DNA of 64,000 bases from Bacteroidales bacterium (GCA_017480785.1 JAFURZ010000016.1:124001-188000); one strand, 5' to 3'. Shown: positions 33,056 to 43,260, counted from the stretch's first letter. Translations and numbers: made by a program. Notes: generated by a model not told the origin, from the sequence alone.

Positions 33056-34624
33056 ATGATGAGTACAACATTGAAAAGAGCCGCTTCGGTGGCTATGGCA
33101 ATGGCTATGGCTGCCTTCGCACAAGCCCAAGTCGAGTTCCCGACAGTCACGCCGCAAGGCGACACCCTCTTCTGCACCGTCACCGACTCGGCCATGCACC
33201 ACGTCAGCATCCGGGCCGACAGGAAAACCCAGTGGAACCTCCCCTTCATCCACTGCAGCGACACACTGGTCATCCCCACCACCGTGGAGCACGACGGCGA
33301 GCAGTACACCGTCACCTCGTTGTCCGACAGTGCCTTCTACTGGCACGGAGAAATCGCGTCGGTATCACTGCCCGCCAGCCTGACTTCCATCGGGCAGACT
33401 GCATTCAGATTGACCGGCATCTTCGAGCTCGAAGTGCCCGACGGCGTGGCGAACATCGGCGCCGATGCATTCTCACTTATGGGGAATGTCATATACCACG
33501 GCAGCGCCAGCGGCAGCCCATGGGGCGCGAGGACGGTGAACGGCTACGAGGAAGCGGGAGTCGTCTACGCCGACAGCAGCCGCACGGCAGTCACCGCCTG
33601 CCGCCTCACAGTGACGCAGGTCGCGCTCCCCGCCACGGTGCGCTCCATCGGGCACTATGCCTTCTGGGAAGTCCCGCTGACCGGCATCGACCTGCCCGAA
33701 GGACTGGAGACGATAGGGACATCGGCATTCCAGCTGTGCGGCCAACTGGGCTCAATCGTCATCCCCTCGACCGTGACGGAAATCGGCCGCTACGCATTCT
33801 ACTTCGCCTTCCGCGAAAACGGGGAGGCCGAGGTGACCATTGCCGACGCGGCATGCAGCATCGGACAGGGCGCCTTCTACTATAGCAACTTCAGCGCCAT
33901 CGACCTCGGCAACCGCATCACCTCCATCGGCAGCGACGCCTTCGCCAGCCTCGGACGCGCCGACTCCGTCATCGTGCCCAACAGCTGCACCTACCTCGCC
34001 CCGCGCGCCTTCTGCTACAACTACTTCAACAACCTGAGGAAGATACACCTGCCCGAAGGGCTCGACACCATCCACGACGAGCTGCTGCACGGCTGCACCG
34101 AACTGGAGGAGCTGAACATCCCGCAGTCGGTGGTCTACATCGGCGAGATGGCACTGTCCGAGCTGTACCGGTTGACGGAGCTCACGCTCCCCGCCGGGCT
34201 GACCTATATCGGACCCTGGGGCCTGGGCAGCTGCACCCGCATCGGCGAGATGCGCAGCCTCGCCGCCACTCCGCCGCAGGTATGCGACAACTCCTTCGAC
34301 GGCATGAACACAGGCCTCGTCCTCACCGTCCCCTGCGGCTCGGCGGCGGCCTATGACGCAGACCCCTACTGGAGCTACTTCCAGCTCATCGATGAGGATT
34401 GCAACGGCGTGGAAGACGTAGCCGTCGAGGCACCCAAAGCCACGCTTACCGGCGCCGGCATCAAGGTCGAGGGCTGCAACGGACGCGTGCGCCTCATCGA
34501 CGCCAGCGGACGCCGGCACTGCGACCTCCCCTGCCGCGGCACCTGCACCCTGCCCCGTCCGCCGGCAGGTCTCTACCTGCTGCAAACAGAGGGCCATCCG
34601 GCCATAAAAGTGGTAGTCCCGTAA
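33056..34624 (+). CDS. BspA-like leucine-rich-repeat surface protein, T9SS cargo
   Basis: The 522-residue secreted protein has a signal peptide (ending AFAQAQ) and about ten BspA/LRR_5 repeats (IASVSLPASLTSIGQTAF, ITSIGSDAFASLGRADSVIV, SVVYIGEMALSELYRLTELT). The C-terminal Por/T9SS sorting tail reads VRLIDASGRRHCDL and GLYLLQTEGHPAIKVVV. BspA-like proteins bind host matrix or other cells. ATG 33056 is chosen over the 33011 frame because a hairpin tttttgtgggt/acccacaaaaa (33008-33046) lies in the leader. Single gene. Confidence 0.85.
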   Translation: MMSTTLKRAASVAMAMAMAAFAQAQVEFPTVTPQGDTLFCTVTDSAMHHVSIRADRKTQWNLPFIHCSDTLVIPTTVEHDGEQYTVTSLSDSAFYWHGEIASVSLPASLTSIGQTAFRLTGIFELEVPDGVANIGADAFSLMGNVIYHGSASGSPWGARTVNGYEEAGVVYADSSRTAVTACRLTVTQVALPATVRSIGHYAFWEVPLTGIDLPEGLETIGTSAFQLCGQLGSIVIPSTVTEIGRYAFYFAFRENGEAEVTIADAACSIGQGAFYYSNFSAIDLGNRITSIGSDAFASLGRADSVIVPNSCTYLAPRAFCYNYFNNLRKIHLPEGLDTIHDELLHGCTELEELNIPQSVVYIGEMALSELYRLTELTLPAGLTYIGPWGLGSCTRIGEMRSLAATPPQVCDNSFDGMNTGLVLTVPCGSAAAYDADPYWSYFQLIDEDCNGVEDVAVEAPKATLTGAGIKVEGCNGRVRLIDASGRRHCDLPCRGTCTLPRPPAGLYLLQTEGHPAIKVVVP

Positions 34625-34630
34625 AATATA

Positions 34631-34663
34631 TTTTGCCATATTAGGATTTATTTGTACTTTTGC
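34631..34663 (+). promoter_or_regulatory. Promoter of the MNT/HEPN pair
   Basis: TTTTG at 34631-34635, 19 bases, then TACTTTTGC at 34655-34663; the ATG at 34675 follows 11 bases after the box. Confidence 0.8.
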
Positions 34664-34674
34664 AGTCGGAAAGA

Positions 34675-34992
34675 ATGGAACAGGAGAAGGTTATACAACG
34701 TATCAAGGATACCGCCGAACGAATACTGCCGGAGGGGGCCTCGCTTTGGCTCTACGGCTCGCGTGCACGGGGAAATGCTCGTCCAGACAGTGATTACGAC
34801 CTGCTGATACTTCTGGACAAGAACAGCATCACTGGCGAAGACCACGACCGCTACGGCTATCCCTTGAGAGAGTCCGGATGGGAGCTTTGGGTTGATATCA
34901 ATCCACACATCTACACCAAAAAAGATTGGGACTCTTGGACTTTTTCTCCTTTCTATAAAAACGTCGAACGCGATAAAATAGTGTTGATATGA
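34675..34992 (+). CDS. MNT-type nucleotidyltransferase (antitoxin of a HEPN pair)
   Basis: The 105-residue protein has the minimal nucleotidyltransferase signature LYGSRARGNARPDSDYDLLI (GSRARG then two Asp spaced by one residue). MNT antitoxins attach AMP groups to HEPN toxins to silence them. It lies directly behind its own promoter and overlaps the HEPN gene by ATGA. Codon choice and GC are lower than in neighbours, fitting a transferred module. Confidence 0.9.
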   Translation: MEQEKVIQRIKDTAERILPEGASLWLYGSRARGNARPDSDYDLLILLDKNSITGEDHDRYGYPLRESGWELWVDINPHIYTKKDWDSWTFSPFYKNVERDKIVLI

Positions 34993-35387
34993 GCCTATCG
35001 GATGAAGAACGCGGAATCGTGGTCGGGCTTGAGGTCGAGAAGGCCCAAGTAGCATACAACGAAACAATATGGCTAATGGAAAAAAGTTCGTGGAGCGGCG
35101 CCGCAGGGCGGCTGTACTATGCCTTGTTCCATATTGTCAGCGCACTGCTTATCCATGACCATCACGCAGTCAACAGCCACAAAGACTCCCATATACTGTT
35201 CGGGAACTACTATATAAAGACAGGCAAGCTACCGAAGGAATTCGGGGCTCTCTACAGCCAAATGGAAGCAATACGCGAAGAGGGCGAGTACAACTGCACC
35301 TACAAGGTCACACAGGAAGAATTGCAGCAGAAGCTACACCCTGCAAAAGAGATGATCGACACCATCGCCGGAATAGTAAAGCAATAA
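34989..35387 (+). CDS. HEPN-domain protein (toxin of an MNT/HEPN pair)
   Basis: The 132-residue helical protein has a HEPN core GRLYYALFHIVSALL in which Arg and His are separated by six residues, matching the RX4-6H active-site pattern of HEPN RNases. Together with the overlapping MNT gene it forms a toxin-antitoxin style pair. It ends (TAA) overlapping the first ATG of the aldolase region. Target unknown. Confidence 0.88.
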   Translation: MSLSDEERGIVVGLEVEKAQVAYNETIWLMEKSSWSGAAGRLYYALFHIVSALLIHDHHAVNSHKDSHILFGNYYIKTGKLPKEFGALYSQMEAIREEGEYNCTYKVTQEELQQKLHPAKEMIDTIAGIVKQ

Positions 35388-35416
35388 TGCATTCAAATAA
35401 TCAAACAATCACAAAT

Positions 35417-36415
35417 ATGGTAGACTACAAGAAAATAGGACTTGTGAACACCCGCGAGATGTTCCGCAAGGCTGTGGACGGCGGCTATGCCATCCCGGCC
35501 TTCAACTTCAACAACATGGAGCAGATGCAGGCCATCATCCAGGCCGCAGTGGAGACCAAGAGCCCCGTCATCCTGCAGGTGAGCAAGGGTGCGCGCGACT
35601 ATGCCAACCCCACCCTGCTGCGCTACATGGCCGAAGGCGCCGTGGAGTACGCCAAGGAGCTCGGCTGCCCCAACCCGCAGATTGTGCTGCACCTGGACCA
35701 CGGCGACAGCTTCGAGACCTGCAAGAGCTGCATCGACATGGGCTTCTCCAGCGTGATGTACGACGGCTCGGCCCTGCCCTACGAGGAGAACATACGCATC
35801 TCGCGCCAGGTGGTCGAGTATGCCCACCAGTATGACGTCACCGTCGAGTGCGAGCTCGGCGTGCTGGCCGGCGTCGAGGACGAGGTGTCCTCGGAGGTGA
35901 GCCACTACACCAAGCCCGAGGAGGTCATCGACTTCGCCACCCGCACGGGCTGCGACTCGCTGGCCATCAGCATCGGCACCTCGCACGGCGCCTACAAGTT
36001 CAAACCCGAGCAGTGCACCGTCGACCCGCAGACGGGCCGCCTCGTGCCGCCTCCCCTGGCCTTCGACGTGCTCGAGGCCGTCGAGAAGAAGCTGCCCGGC
36101 TTCCCCATCGTGCTCCACGGCAGCAGCAGCGTGCCGCAGGACGAGGTGGACACCATCAACGCCAACGGTGGCGCCCTGAAGGCCGCCGTGGGCATCCCCG
36201 AGGAGCAGCTGCGCAAGGCCGCCAAGAGCGCCGTCTGCAAGATTAACATCGACAGCGACAGCCGCCTGGCCATGACCGCCGCCATCCGCAAGCACATGGC
36301 CGAGCACCCCGACCACTTCGACCCGCGCCAGTACCTCAAACCCGCCCGCGAGAGCATGAAGAAGATGTACATCCACAAGATTGTCAACGTGCTCGGCTCG
36401 AACGACAAACTGTAA
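35417..36415 (+). CDS. fbaA: Class II fructose-bisphosphate aldolase
   Basis: This 332-residue zinc-dependent enzyme cleaves fructose 1,6-bisphosphate in glycolysis. Metal-ligand region VLHLDHGDS, ECELGVLAGVED and FPIVLHGSSSVPQDEV are present. ATG 35417 (MVDYKKIGLVNTREMF) matches the usual N-terminus better than ATG 35387. It follows the HEPN gene closely; a GC-rich hairpin lies 65 bases downstream. Confidence 0.93.
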   Translation: MVDYKKIGLVNTREMFRKAVDGGYAIPAFNFNNMEQMQAIIQAAVETKSPVILQVSKGARDYANPTLLRYMAEGAVEYAKELGCPNPQIVLHLDHGDSFETCKSCIDMGFSSVMYDGSALPYEENIRISRQVVEYAHQYDVTVECELGVLAGVEDEVSSEVSHYTKPEEVIDFATRTGCDSLAISIGTSHGAYKFKPEQCTVDPQTGRLVPPPLAFDVLEAVEKKLPGFPIVLHGSSSVPQDEVDTINANGGALKAAVGIPEEQLRKAAKSAVCKINIDSDSRLAMTAAIRKHMAEHPDHFDPRQYLKPARESMKKMYIHKIVNVLGSNDKL

Positions 36416-36480
36416 CACTCTCAGAAGATAAGGAGACAGGAGGGAAGTAGCCAAGACAATAGCTCCTGTAGCCAAAGAAG

Positions 36481-36511
36481 GCCGGGGCCCGCGCTGCGCG
36501 CGGGCCCCGGC
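36481..36511 (+). terminator. Terminator hairpin after the aldolase gene
   Basis: Arms gccggggcccgcgc and gcgcgggccccggc around a 3-base loop are followed by tccgtttt, a weak T-tract. Confidence 0.7.
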
Positions 36512-36566
36512 TCCGTTTTCCGTAGCTCCGCCCTGCCTCTTCCACTACCCATCGACTGACCTTCGA

Positions 36567-36600
36567 CTACTCATCGCCTACTGAAGTAAGCGATGAGTAG
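36567..36600. repeat. ctactcatcgc palindrome in the gap before TetR
   Basis: Arms ctactcatcgc (36567-36577) and gcgatgagtag (36590-36600). Related words (ctacccatcgac, gagttaagtaggag) flank it at 36545-36616. The rest of the 36512-36812 gap holds only the TetR promoter box (TATCTTTGC at 36753-36761). Confidence 0.75.
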
Positions 36601-36752
36601 GAGTTAAGTAGGAGATGATAAGGAGATGGCAAGGCGTTGACTGGGGTGATTTCGGGGATAAACCGTATGGAAACCAGCGGATTACCCGGCGGGAGGACGG
36701 AGCCGGCGTCGACAGAATTGTTCAACAATTTTATCGAATGACAGAAAAAGCG

Positions 36753-36761
36753 TATCTTTGC
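36753..36761 (+). promoter_or_regulatory. -7 promoter element before the TetR gene
   Basis: TATCTTTGC, 51 bases before ATG 36813. No clear -33 element. Confidence 0.5.
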
Positions 36762-36812
36762 AGGCGGGACGGACGAGTGCAAACGATTGGAAAACACTAA
36801 AAAACACACATT

Positions 36813-37421
36813 ATGAAAGAGATGGGAAGCCGGGAAAGACTGTTGCAGGCGGCGATGGAGGAGTTTCTGGAGAAGGGCTACGCCGGGGCGCGCACCACCG
36901 AGATAGCGCGGCGGGCGGCGACGAGCCACTCGATGTTGCACTACTACTTCAGCAGCAAGGAGCAGCTGTACGTGCAGGTGGAGGCCGAGGCGGTGGCGCT
37001 GGTGCGGGCGCTGGCCGAGGGTGTGTGCGCCACGGAGGGGCTGCCGGCGGTGGAGCGGGTGGTGGAGACCGTGGCGGGCCAGTTCGAGTTCCTCTGTGCG
37101 CACCCTGCCCTGCCGCGGTTTCTTGTGTCCGAGGTGATGGGCAAGCCCGGGCCGACAGAGCGGCTGAGGGAGGGGGTGGCCGAGGCGGTGCAGCGCGCCG
37201 TGGCGAGCCTGCAGCGCACCCTCGACGGGGCGGCGCGGCAGGGCGTGGTGGCACAAACCGACGCCGCCATGTTGCTGTGGGACATCGTCTCGGTCAACAT
37301 GGCGGCGGTGGTGGCCGCCCCGCTCTTTGTGGCGGCCGACGGCGACTGGCAGGGCTACCTGCTCGCACGCCGTCAGGAGAACATCCAGCTCATACTGAAC
37401 CGGATAAGCCCCAACATGTGA
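36813..37421 (+). CDS. TetR family transcriptional regulator
   Basis: This 202-residue repressor-type protein has an N-terminal helix-turn-helix (ARTTEIARRAATSHSMLHYY, about 27-46) and a helical ligand-binding C-terminal part. The gene is unusually GC-rich. Target unknown; TetR genes often control neighbours, but here the adjacent genes (sppA, convergent) do not suggest one. Confidence 0.85.
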   Translation: MKEMGSRERLLQAAMEEFLEKGYAGARTTEIARRAATSHSMLHYYFSSKEQLYVQVEAEAVALVRALAEGVCATEGLPAVERVVETVAGQFEFLCAHPALPRFLVSEVMGKPGPTERLREGVAEAVQRAVASLQRTLDGAARQGVVAQTDAAMLLWDIVSVNMAAVVAAPLFVAADGDWQGYLLARRQENIQLILNRISPNM

Positions 37422-37431
37422 GCTCCGGCCG

Positions 37432-39249
37432 CTACTCGGCGACCAGCACGTAGGGCAGGCGGGCCTGCAGGCCCTCGCTCTCGGCGACAAAGAGGAGGTC
37501 GCGCTCGAGGCGGTCGAGGGCCTTCATGTCATGCTTGGAGGCTTTCCAGCGGAGAGCTGTGCGCATCTTGGCCAACAGGTTGAGGTCGTCGTCGCTGCCC
37601 TCGCCGAAAAGCTCGGAGAGCTGGGTGAAGGTGTCTTTCTCCTTGGGGAATTCCTTCACCTTGTAGCTGCCGATGCCGGCGCGCTCGGCGGCGATGCCGA
37701 GGGCGAGGTCGAGGCCGCCGAGGGTGTCGACCAGGCCGATGGCGATGGCGTCGGCACCGGTCCATACACGGCCGCGGGCTATGCGGTGCACCTCGTCGAA
37801 GGTCATGTGGCGGCCCTCGGCCACGCGTCCCACAAAGACCTTGTAGAAGTCCTCCACGTTCTTGGTCATCATGGCCATGGCGGCGGGCGAGAGGGGGCGG
37901 TAGCCGCTGAGGCTGTTGGAGTTTCGGTTGGTACTGACGGTATCGGTGTTGAGGCCGAGCTTCTGGCGCATCAGCTTGCCGACGTTGGGCACGGTGCCGA
38001 AGACGCCGATGGAGCCGGTGATGGTGGTGGGCTGGGCCACGATGACGTCGGCCATGCAGCTCATCTCGTAGCCAGCGCTGGCGGCGAGGTCGCCCATGCT
38101 GACGATGACGGGCTTCTGCTCGCGGGCGGCAATGACGGCGTGGGTCATGCTCTCGCTGGCCGTGGCCTGCCCGCCGGGCGAGTTGACGCGCAGCACGATG
38201 GCCTTCACGCTCTTGTCCTCGGCCGCCTCGCGGAGGGCCTTCACGATGTCGTCGCCATAGACGGCGGTGCCGAAGCCGTGCGACGAGCCATCGACCACGT
38301 TGCCTTCGGCATAGATGACGGCGATGGCATCCTTGGACTTGTTGGGCTGGGCCTTCACGTTGACGGCGTACTTCTCGAGGGGGAGGAGCTGGCGGCCGCA
38401 GTACTCGTCCTTGAGCATGCGGCGCACATCCTCCTCGAAGCAGAGGGTGTCGACCAGACGATTGGCCAGGGCGCCGTCGGCCATGTAGCCGCTGAGGTCG
38501 TCGGCGATGCGGTTGAGGTCGGCTTCCTGCATGCCGCGGCTGGCGGCGATGGTGGCGACGGCAGTGCGCCAGATGCTGCCGATGTAGGCGCGTATCTGCT
38601 CACGGTTGGCGTCGCTCATGTGGTTGAGGGTGTAGACCTCGCCGGCGCTCTTGTAGGCACAGCTCTCGGGGCGTATGAGCTGCATCTCGACGCCCAGCTT
38701 GTCGAGCAGGTCTTTGTAGTACATCACTTCGGCGCCCATGCCGCGGAAATCAATCATGCCGCTGGGATGCAGGCATATACGGTCGGCCAACGAAGCCATA
38801 TAGTAGCCGCCTTGCGAGTAGCCGGTGGCGTAGGCCACGACGGGCTTGCCGCCCTCGCGGAAGTCGTCCAGGGCGTCGCGCAGCTCGGTACCCGAGCCCC
38901 AGGAGAGGGTGGAGACGCCGTCGGCCTTCAAGAGGATGCCGGTCACCTTGCTGTCGGTGGCGGCGGCGCGGATGGCGTTCACGGCATCGATGAGGCCGAC
39001 GGTCTTGGTGTCGCTGAACGAGGCCTGGAGGCCGCTGGCGGTGCGGTCGCCGCTGATGCGGCCAAGGTCGACGGTGAGGAAGGTGTCGGGTTTGACTACC
39101 GTGGTGCTCTCGCTACTCATCGAGCCAAGAGACACGACCATGACTATCATCGAGAGGAAGGTCAGCAGGCCTCCGATGGCCGACACTATCACGATGCCCA
39201 GTGCCGAGGCCAGCATGGTCATTCCAAAATTCAGGGGTTTGCGTTCCAT
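37432..39249 (-). CDS. sppA: Signal peptide peptidase SppA, 67K type
   Basis: The 605-residue membrane-anchored protease (helix at about 13-45) degrades leftover signal peptides. The two tandem SppA domains carry the catalytic Lys ([11 protein letters not shown]) in the first and the nucleophile Ser ([14 protein letters not shown]) in the second, with [16 protein letters not shown] near the second half. The order matches E. coli-type SppA. It is downstream of tex with only a repeat array between, so likely one transcript. Confidence 0.95.
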   Translation of the reverse strand: MERKPLNFGMTMLASALGIVIVSAIGGLLTFLSMIVMVVSLGSMSSESTTVVKPDTFLTVDLGRISGDRTASGLQASFSDTKTVGLIDAVNAIRAAATDSKVTGILLKADGVSTLSWGSGTELRDALDDFREGGKPVVAYATGYSQGGYYMASLADRICLHPSGMIDFRGMGAEVMYYKDLLDKLGVEMQLIRPESCAYKSAGEVYTLNHMSDANREQIRAYIGSIWRTAVATIAASRGMQEADLNRIADDLSGYMADGALANRLVDTLCFEEDVRRMLKDEYCGRQLLPLEKYAVNVKAQPNKSKDAIAVIYAEGNVVDGSSHGFGTAVYGDDIVKALREAAEDKSVKAIVLRVNSPGGQATASESMTHAVIAAREQKPVIVSMGDLAASAGYEMSCMADVIVAQPTTITGSIGVFGTVPNVGKLMRQKLGLNTDTVSTNRNSNSLSGYRPLSPAAMAMMTKNVEDFYKVFVGRVAEGRHMTFDEVHRIARGRVWTGADAIAIGLVDTLGGLDLALGIAAERAGIGSYKVKEFPKEKDTFTQLSELFGEGSDDDLNLLAKMRTALRWKASKHDMKALDRLERDLLFVAESEGLQARLPYVLVAE

Positions 39250-39251
39250 GG

Positions 39252-39283
39252 AAGGTTTAAGGTTTAGGGTTTAAGGTTTAAGG
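39252..39283. repeat. ggtttaa tandem array between tex and sppA
   Basis: About four units of aaggttta/ggtttaa fill the gap, ending just before the tex stop (39287-39289). A similar ggttata array lies at 45221-45246. Confidence 0.75.
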
Positions 39284-39286
39284 GGG

Positions 39287-41383
39287 TTAACTGTCAATGC
39301 CTTTCAAGGTGAGGCTGATGCGGTGACGGCGCAGGTCGACCTGCAGCACCTTCACCTTCAGGTGCTGGTGCAGGTGCACCACCTCGGAGGGGTCATTGAC
39401 GCGCCGGTTGGCCATCTGGCTGACGTGGACGAGGCCGTCCTGATGCACGCCGATGTCGACAAAGGCGCCGAAGGCGGTGATGTTGGTCACGATGCCGGGC
39501 AGCACCATCCCCTCGCGGACATCCTCCAGGCGGGTGACGTTCTTGTCGAATTCAAAGACCTCGAACTTCGCCCGAGGGTCGAGGCCGGGTTTCTCCAGCT
39601 CCCGCATGATGTCCTGCAGGGTGGGCAGGCCGCAGTCGTCGGTGACAAAGTCGGACAGGTTGATTTTGGCGCGCAGCTCCTTGTCCTGCATCAGCGACTG
39701 CACATCGCCGCCGACACTCTGCGCCATCTTCTCGACGAGGGCATAGCGCTCGGGGTGGACGGCACTGCGGTCGAGGGGGTTGGAGCTCTCGCGCACACGT
39801 AGGAAGCCGGCACACTGCTCGAAGGCTTTGTCGCCGAGTCCCTTCACGTCGTGGAGTGCCTCGCGCGAGGGGAAGGCGCCGTTCTTGTTGCGGTGGGAGA
39901 CTATCTTGTCGGCCAAGGCGGGGCCGATGCCGCTCACGTAGCTGAGCAGCTCGCGGCTGGCGGTGTTGAGCTCGACGCCCACCGAGTTGACACAGCTTTC
40001 CACCGTGTCGGCCAGGCTCGCGGCCAGCATGCGCTGGTCCACGTCGTGCTGATACTGCCCCACGCCGATGCTCTTGGGGTCGATTTTGACCAGCTCGCTG
40101 AGCGGGTCCATCAGGCGGCGGCCGATGCTGACGGCGCCACGGACGGTGACGTCGTAGTCGGGGAACTCGCGGCGGGCCACGTCGCTGGCGCTGTAGACGC
40201 TGGCGCCGGCCTCACTGACGCTCACGGCCACCACCTTGCGGTTGAAGTGGCAGCGCTGCACCACCTCCTCGGTCTCGCGGCCGGCGGTGCCATTGCCGAT
40301 GGCAATGGCCTCAATCTGGAAGGCCTCGACCAGCGCCTCGAGCTTGTTCACCGCCGCGCGCTCCTCGCGCACGGAGGAGAAGGGGTAGATGGTCTCGTTG
40401 TGGAGCAGCTGGCCCTGGGCATCGAGGCAGACGACCTTGCAACCCGTGCGGAAGCCGGGGTCGATGGCGAGGGTGCGCTTCTGTCCCATGGGTGCCGCCA
40501 GCAGCAGCTGGCGCAGGTTGTCGGCAAAGACGCGTATGGCTTCCTTGTCGGCCTTCTCCTTCAGCTGGTTGCGGAACTCGGTCTCTATCGACGGTTCAAT
40601 GAGGCGCTTGTAGCTGTCGGCGATGGCCATATCCATCTGCTCGGCACAGTCTTTGCTCCCGCCCTGCGGGCGGGAGATTGCGGCGACGCATTCGTCGCTG
40701 TTGTCGGGGCGCACATGCACCTTGAGCACTCCGGCCTCTTCACCGCGGAAGAGGGCCAGGATGCGGTGCGACGGGGCCCGTCCGATGGGTTCCTTCCAGT
40801 CGAGCCACGACTCGAACTTGCCCACCCGCTCGTCGTCCTCCTTCACGCCACGGGCCAGACCCGACGAGAGCATGGCACGGCGGCGGAAGACATTACGCAC
40901 ACGCTGGCGGCAGGCGGCATCCTCGCTGATGCGCTCGGCGATGATGTCGCGCGCACCCTGCAGGTCGTCGTCAGAGGCGCCGACGGGCATGCGGCCGCGC
41001 ATAATGCTGTCGGCCAGAGGCTCGAGGCCACGCTCGATGGCGATGGTGGCACGGGTGCGACGTTTGGGGCGGAAGGGAAGGTAGAGGTCCTCAAGTTCGG
41101 TGAGGGTTTCGGCGGCCATCAGCCGGCGGCGCAGGTCGTCGGTCATCTTGCCCTGCTCCTCGACAGAGGCGACGACGGCCTCGCGACGCTTGTCGAGCTC
41201 CTTGAGTCGCAGCAGGAGGTCGCGGATGGCGGCAATCTGTACCTCGTTGAGCGAGCCGGTCACCTCTTTGCGGTAGCGCGCAATGAAAGGCACCGTGGCG
41301 CCCTGTTCGAGGAGCTCCACGGTGCGTTCCACTTGTCGCGTGCCCAACTCGAGGCGTTGGGCGATTATCGCGGCATAATCCAT
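39287..41383 (-). CDS. tex: Tex-family RNA-binding transcription accessory protein
   Basis: The 698-residue cytoplasmic protein has the Tex layout: helical N-terminal domain (VPFIARYRKEVTGSLNEVQI), YqgF-like core (TLAIDPGFRTGCKVVCLDAQ), helix-hairpin-helix (LLSYVSGIGPALADKIVSHR) and a C-terminal S1 RNA-binding domain (GMVLPGIVTNITAFGAFVDI). Tex binds RNA and influences transcription and virulence factors in other bacteria. Upstream lies the convergent-oriented Omp28-like gene with a short gap. Confidence 0.95.
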   Translation of the reverse strand: MDYAAIIAQRLELGTRQVERTVELLEQGATVPFIARYRKEVTGSLNEVQIAAIRDLLLRLKELDKRREAVVASVEEQGKMTDDLRRRLMAAETLTELEDLYLPFRPKRRTRATIAIERGLEPLADSIMRGRMPVGASDDDLQGARDIIAERISEDAACRQRVRNVFRRRAMLSSGLARGVKEDDERVGKFESWLDWKEPIGRAPSHRILALFRGEEAGVLKVHVRPDNSDECVAAISRPQGGSKDCAEQMDMAIADSYKRLIEPSIETEFRNQLKEKADKEAIRVFADNLRQLLLAAPMGQKRTLAIDPGFRTGCKVVCLDAQGQLLHNETIYPFSSVREERAAVNKLEALVEAFQIEAIAIGNGTAGRETEEVVQRCHFNRKVVAVSVSEAGASVYSASDVARREFPDYDVTVRGAVSIGRRLMDPLSELVKIDPKSIGVGQYQHDVDQRMLAASLADTVESCVNSVGVELNTASRELLSYVSGIGPALADKIVSHRNKNGAFPSREALHDVKGLGDKAFEQCAGFLRVRESSNPLDRSAVHPERYALVEKMAQSVGGDVQSLMQDKELRAKINLSDFVTDDCGLPTLQDIMRELEKPGLDPRAKFEVFEFDKNVTRLEDVREGMVLPGIVTNITAFGAFVDIGVHQDGLVHVSQMANRRVNDPSEVVHLHQHLKVKVLQVDLRRHRISLTLKGIDS

Positions 41384-41410
41384 AATATATTCCTCGGCGG
41401 GAGGACCCGC

Positions 41411-43183
41411 TTATTCTTTGACAAACTTCTGCACGCCAATGCCGTTCTCGGTGGCCACGCGGACCATGTAGACGCCGGCGGCGAGACCGCTGACGTTGAC
41501 GGTGCTCTCGGCACCGGCATTGATGACGGTGCGGCCGGTGACGTCAATCACGCTCACCTCGCGGACGGCGTCGTTGCAGTTAATGTTCAGGCGGTCGGTG
41601 GCGGGGTTGGGATAGATGCTGAAGTCAACCGAGGCCGCAACCTCGTTGATGCCCACCGAATAGCTGCCGTCGCCAGTGGAGGTCACATTGAGGTAGATGT
41701 CGTACTGCGAGAAGCTGGGACCGTAGGAATAACCCCACTGATAGGCAGCAAACTGGCCGTCGGCATTGCTAATCCAGATACCGGAGGGCACTGTGTTGTT
41801 GGTCGTTCCCCAACCATCGCCGTAGCTGTCGAGGGCGCGGAAGATGTAGAGGCCAGGCTCGGCGGGGTTGAAGGTGATGTCAAAGTAGCCGGCATTGGGA
41901 AGCTGGCTGATGTACTGGACGCCCTGCGTACCATTCCAGTCATTGCCGAAGTTGCCGGTTTCGGTCCAAATGGCCTGGCAGGTGCTCTGGTTGACCAGGG
42001 AGACACCGGCTTCGGTGCGGTAGCAGTCGAGACCGATGCGGGCGGTGAAGGGGCCGTCGGCAGTGTAGATATTGAAGTCGGCGAAGCTGATGGACAGCGG
42101 GGCAGCAGGAAGGGTGAGGGTCTCACCACCCTTGACAATGCCCGTCAGGGCGACATCCTTGGTAGTGGCGCAGTTCTGCACGGCGTCGCCGCTCACAGCA
42201 ATGGTGTACAGGGGTAAGAGGATAGTGTCGGAGCCTCCGGAAGCAACAGTCTTGTCGTAGGTCAACGTCTGACCGTCATAAGTGAAAGTCCAGCTGGTGA
42301 CAGCCTCGTCAAAGGTGTTGCACACGGTGACATAGGGCTGGAAGTCGAGAGAGCATTCGTTGTTCTCGTACTCGAAGCCACCCAGCCACACGCCGGGGAG
42401 GATTGTCATCGCGGCCTCGTTGGCAGTGAGGACATTCTTGTGGGTCTCGGTGACGAAAGCCAGCACCTGCAGGTCGTTGAAGTCGCGGATGGCGACATCG
42501 CCGATGACAGCGGGAATGCTATAGGTGTAGGTACGCTGGATGAAGACACCGCTGTCGATGGTGGAGATTTCCTCACCCCACTGGCCGGTCAGCATGTCGC
42601 GCAGCATGTGCATGTGGCGGTACTGGCCGTTCTCAATCATTTCGGGATACCAGGTCGAGGCACCCGTCTGAGGACCCATCACGTTGTTCTGAAGCAGGAC
42701 GACGTTGAGGAAATTGGAGCTGACCGTCTGCGTGCCGGTGTAGTACATCTCCACGTTGACGATAAGCTGGCGCGTCATGGGGTTGATGGTTGCCGTGGCG
42801 GCCACATTGACGGGCGAATCCTGGGTACGGACCTGAGCAGCGTAGGCCGCCCACTCGCCACGGTCCTGTAAATTGGGGCAACGGTTGGTCACACCGCTAG
42901 GCCAGCCCTGGACGCCGTATTGGTTGGCAAGAGCGTCACCCCACTGGGTGGTGTACATGGCGGCAAAGGAACCCTGATGGATGTTGATGGCCCAAGCGTG
43001 ACCCGCATACTCCTCGCAGACGGCATTGGCACGGCGATGGCCGTCGGGGCAATACTGGCAGTTGACACCCGTGAACTCCTCGATGAGGACGTTGCGCTTC
43101 TCGACATCGGTCGAGACGATGGTCTGGGCCATCACGGTGCCCATGGCACACAGCGCCGCAAAAAAGGTAAAGATTTTCTTCAT
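41411..43183 (-). CDS. Omp28-related protein with T9SS sorting domain
   Basis: The 590-residue secreted protein has a signal peptide (ending GTVMAQ) and an Omp28-like thioredoxin-fold N-terminal region (EEFTGVNCQYCPDGHRRANA, CxxC). Beta domains follow, then a C-terminal Por sorting tail (FSIYPNPATDRLNINC; VSVIDVTGRTVINAG; GVYMVRVATENGIGVQKFVK). It is expected to be exported by T9SS and anchored outside. Function unknown. Confidence 0.88.
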   Translation of the reverse strand: MKKIFTFFAALCAMGTVMAQTIVSTDVEKRNVLIEEFTGVNCQYCPDGHRRANAVCEEYAGHAWAINIHQGSFAAMYTTQWGDALANQYGVQGWPSGVTNRCPNLQDRGEWAAYAAQVRTQDSPVNVAATATINPMTRQLIVNVEMYYTGTQTVSSNFLNVVLLQNNVMGPQTGASTWYPEMIENGQYRHMHMLRDMLTGQWGEEISTIDSGVFIQRTYTYSIPAVIGDVAIRDFNDLQVLAFVTETHKNVLTANEAAMTILPGVWLGGFEYENNECSLDFQPYVTVCNTFDEAVTSWTFTYDGQTLTYDKTVASGGSDTILLPLYTIAVSGDAVQNCATTKDVALTGIVKGGETLTLPAAPLSISFADFNIYTADGPFTARIGLDCYRTEAGVSLVNQSTCQAIWTETGNFGNDWNGTQGVQYISQLPNAGYFDITFNPAEPGLYIFRALDSYGDGWGTTNNTVPSGIWISNADGQFAAYQWGYSYGPSFSQYDIYLNVTSTGDGSYSVGINEVAASVDFSIYPNPATDRLNINCNDAVREVSVIDVTGRTVINAGAESTVNVSGLAAGVYMVRVATENGIGVQKFVKE

Positions 43184-43260
43184 AACTTGATGAGTTTTTA
43201 TTTATTATTATTCACTTGTTCACAGGAAGATAGAGAGGATTGCCCCCACTACCGTCCAAT

